Source of the DNA: Clostridia bacterium
Lineage (GTDB): Bacteria; Bacillota; Clostridia; TANB77; CAG-508
Assembly (NCBI GenBank): GCA_900768805.1
Contig: CAAGEF010000028.1
Location: 1 to 7,770, forward strand
DNA: 7,770 nt
Direction of reading: 5' to 3'
The notes beneath the pieces were generated by a model, which searched no databases, had not been told where the DNA came from, and saw only the letters and a list, made by a program, of their open reading frames with translations. Shown here piece after piece: positions 6,672 through 7,770 of the stretch (position 1 is the stretch's first letter; every line of letters begins with the position of its first letter). The position numbers and the translations under genes were made by a program.

Positions 6672-7770
6672 TTATAAAATAAGCTGCTTCTCAAAATCAG
6701 AACTTTCTATTTTAACTAAAATATGATTATCTTCAACAAACATTAAACACTCACCTCGTTTTAGTGACTTTATTTCTATTTTTTCTTTTTCACTAATATT
6801 TGCATATTTTTCAAGTACCATTATATTTTCTTCTTCTAAAGAAAAAAATGCTTTTATATTAGAATTATTTAAAATACTTTTTCCGAATATTCCAGCATCT
6901 AAACTAAATAAATCTGATATATCTTGAGTTATTGCAACACTACTTCCTCCAAATTTTCTTATTGTTTTAAAAATTTTATAAATAAAACTTGCCACTTCTT
7001 TGTTTGAAACTATTCCTATAAGTCTCCAGATTTCATCTAAATAAATTGCTTTTTGTTTATTTCTTTCTTTTTTTATTTTATCCCAAAAAAGTTCAGTAAA
7101 TATAAACATCCCTAATTTTAGATTTTCTTCTCCAAGTTCATATATATCAGCCACTATTAATTTATTTGTTAAATTTACATTTGTTTTTTTATTAAAAAAA
7201 CTTAAACTGCCATTTACAAAGAGATTTAACTTTGACTTGAAAATTTTATCTTCATCTGAAAACTCATCATATAAATCTTCAAAAATAGGCATATCCTCAC
7301 TATTTTTAAATTCATTATTTTTGTATAAACTTGTATCATCAAATGTTATTCCTTTTTTTTCATATACTTTAACTATTTTTTCTTCTAATAATGCATATTT
7401 TTCATCACTTAAATCTTCAAATATCAAATAAAAAAATCCTTTTAATTTATTTAATTTTGTTGCTAAAAAACCGTTTCCATCTTCTATTGATTCTTCTCTA
7501 ATATCAAAAACATTTATATATGTATTACTCGAAGGACCTATTTTAATTAAAGTTCCATCTAAGCTTTCTGCTAATTTATTATATTCTCTTTCTGGATCTA
7601 TAACATATTGCTCTATTCCGAACATCCAATATCTTAAAATTTGAAGCTTAACAAAAAAAGATTTTCCTGCACCACTTGTTCCAAACACACACATATTTGC
7701 ATTTCTATATTTTTCTTTATTAAATCTATCAATAAAAACTAATGAATTATTATAAATATTACTTCCTATA
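6672..7770 (-). CDS. VirB4/TraE-type type IV secretion ATPase, C-terminal part (5' end outside window)
   Basis: This is the C-terminal 365 residues of a VirB4-family motor, the conserved ATPase that powers substrate transfer and assembly in type IV secretion and conjugation systems at the inner face of the membrane. The frame stays open past the Met at 7694 to the window edge, and the extra residues (SLVFIDRFNKEKYRNAN) are the family's conserved lead-in to the P-loop, so that Met is internal. Family marks in order: Walker A GTSGAGKS (about 7682-7659), DPEREY followed by INVFDI, the GSLSFFN segment, Walker B AIYLDE, and AITQD (motif III-like). The C-terminal GECLMFVEDNHILVKIES stretch also fits. 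TraG/VirD4 coupling proteins are an alternative, but DPEREY and the overall pattern favour VirB4. It is the most upstream visible gene of a three-gene run. Its N-terminal domain, start and promoter lie to the right of this window. Confidence 0.9.
   Translation of the reverse strand, partial: IGSNIYNNSLVFIDRFNKEKYRNANMCVFGTSGAGKSFFVKLQILRYWMFGIEQYVIDPEREYNKLAESLDGTLIKIGPSSNTYINVFDIREESIEDGNGFLATKLNKLKGFFYLIFEDLSDEKYALLEEKIVKVYEKKGITFDDTSLYKNNEFKNSEDMPIFEDLYDEFSDEDKIFKSKLNLFVNGSLSFFNKKTNVNLTNKLIVADIYELGEENLKLGMFIFTELFWDKIKKERNKQKAIYLDEIWRLIGIVSNKEVASFIYKIFKTIRKFGGSSVAITQDISDLFSLDAGIFGKSILNNSNIKAFFSLEEENIMVLEKYANISEKEKIEIKSLKRGECLMFVEDNHILVKIESSDFEKQLIL

Noticed and set aside
7237..7431. Plus-strand open frame of 64 codons inside the VirB4-like gene
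   Set aside because: Antisense to a gene with clear Walker A and B motifs; Ser/Phe-rich low-complexity product.
5611..7770. Horizontal transfer of the VirB4/TadZ-like operon based on low GC
   Set aside because: Sampled lines are near 17-18% GC, but the dnaC-like gene is equally AT-rich; gyrA is the outlier because of protein conservation, so composition does not show transfer.
1..7770. CRISPR arrays, tRNA/rRNA genes, insertion sequences or attachment sites
   Set aside because: No regularly spaced repeats, cloverleaf or rRNA-like sequence, transposase or flanking direct repeats were seen.

Overview
The window looks like a chromosomal segment of a very AT-rich member of the Bacillota, most likely an anaerobic Clostridia-type bacterium. 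The support is a tandem pair of a DnaD-domain protein and a DnaC/DnaI-type helicase loader (the low-GC Gram-positive primosome arrangement), strong AAGGAG-type ribosome binding sites, two TTG start codons, the standard genetic code, and a GyrA of the length and sequence usual for Firmicutes. I cannot name the species.

Left arm (1-2229, + strand). A sigma-A-type promoter (80-108) precedes a roughly 80-nt leader that can fold in two mutually exclusive ways. It leads into a two-gene replication-restart operon: a DnaD-like protein (198-1157) and, 18 nt later, a DnaC/DnaI-like AAA+ helicase loader starting at TTG (1176-2192). The operon ends in a perfect inverted repeat (2191-2229) that overlaps the loader stop codon.

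Centre (2289-4827, - strand). gyrA (2326-4761) converges on the primosome operon and has its own hairpin terminator (2289-2322) and its own promoter (4827-4799). No gyrB lies directly upstream in this window. The GyrA has alanine at the position of E. coli Ser83 and a QKRGGKG version of the GyrA box.

Right arm (4878-7770, - strand). Three tightly packed genes are read toward gyrA. The first is the C-terminal 365 residues of a VirB4/TraE-type secretion ATPase, whose start lies beyond the window. The second is a TadZ/CpaE-like protein with a pseudo-receiver domain and a MinD/ParA-type P-loop domain that lacks the signature lysine. The third is an uncharacterised, all-helical, internally repetitive 246-residue protein whose start codon overlaps the preceding gene. 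Spacing of 14 nt and an 8-nt overlap imply one transcript and translational coupling. I see no hairpin terminator between this operon and gyrA.

The most interesting part is the right arm. A type IV secretion motor is co-transcribed with a Tad-pilus-style polar localisation ATPase and an unknown protein, which suggests a secretion or surface machine that mixes T4SS and Tad components. Its composition cannot be judged without the sequence to the right of the window.
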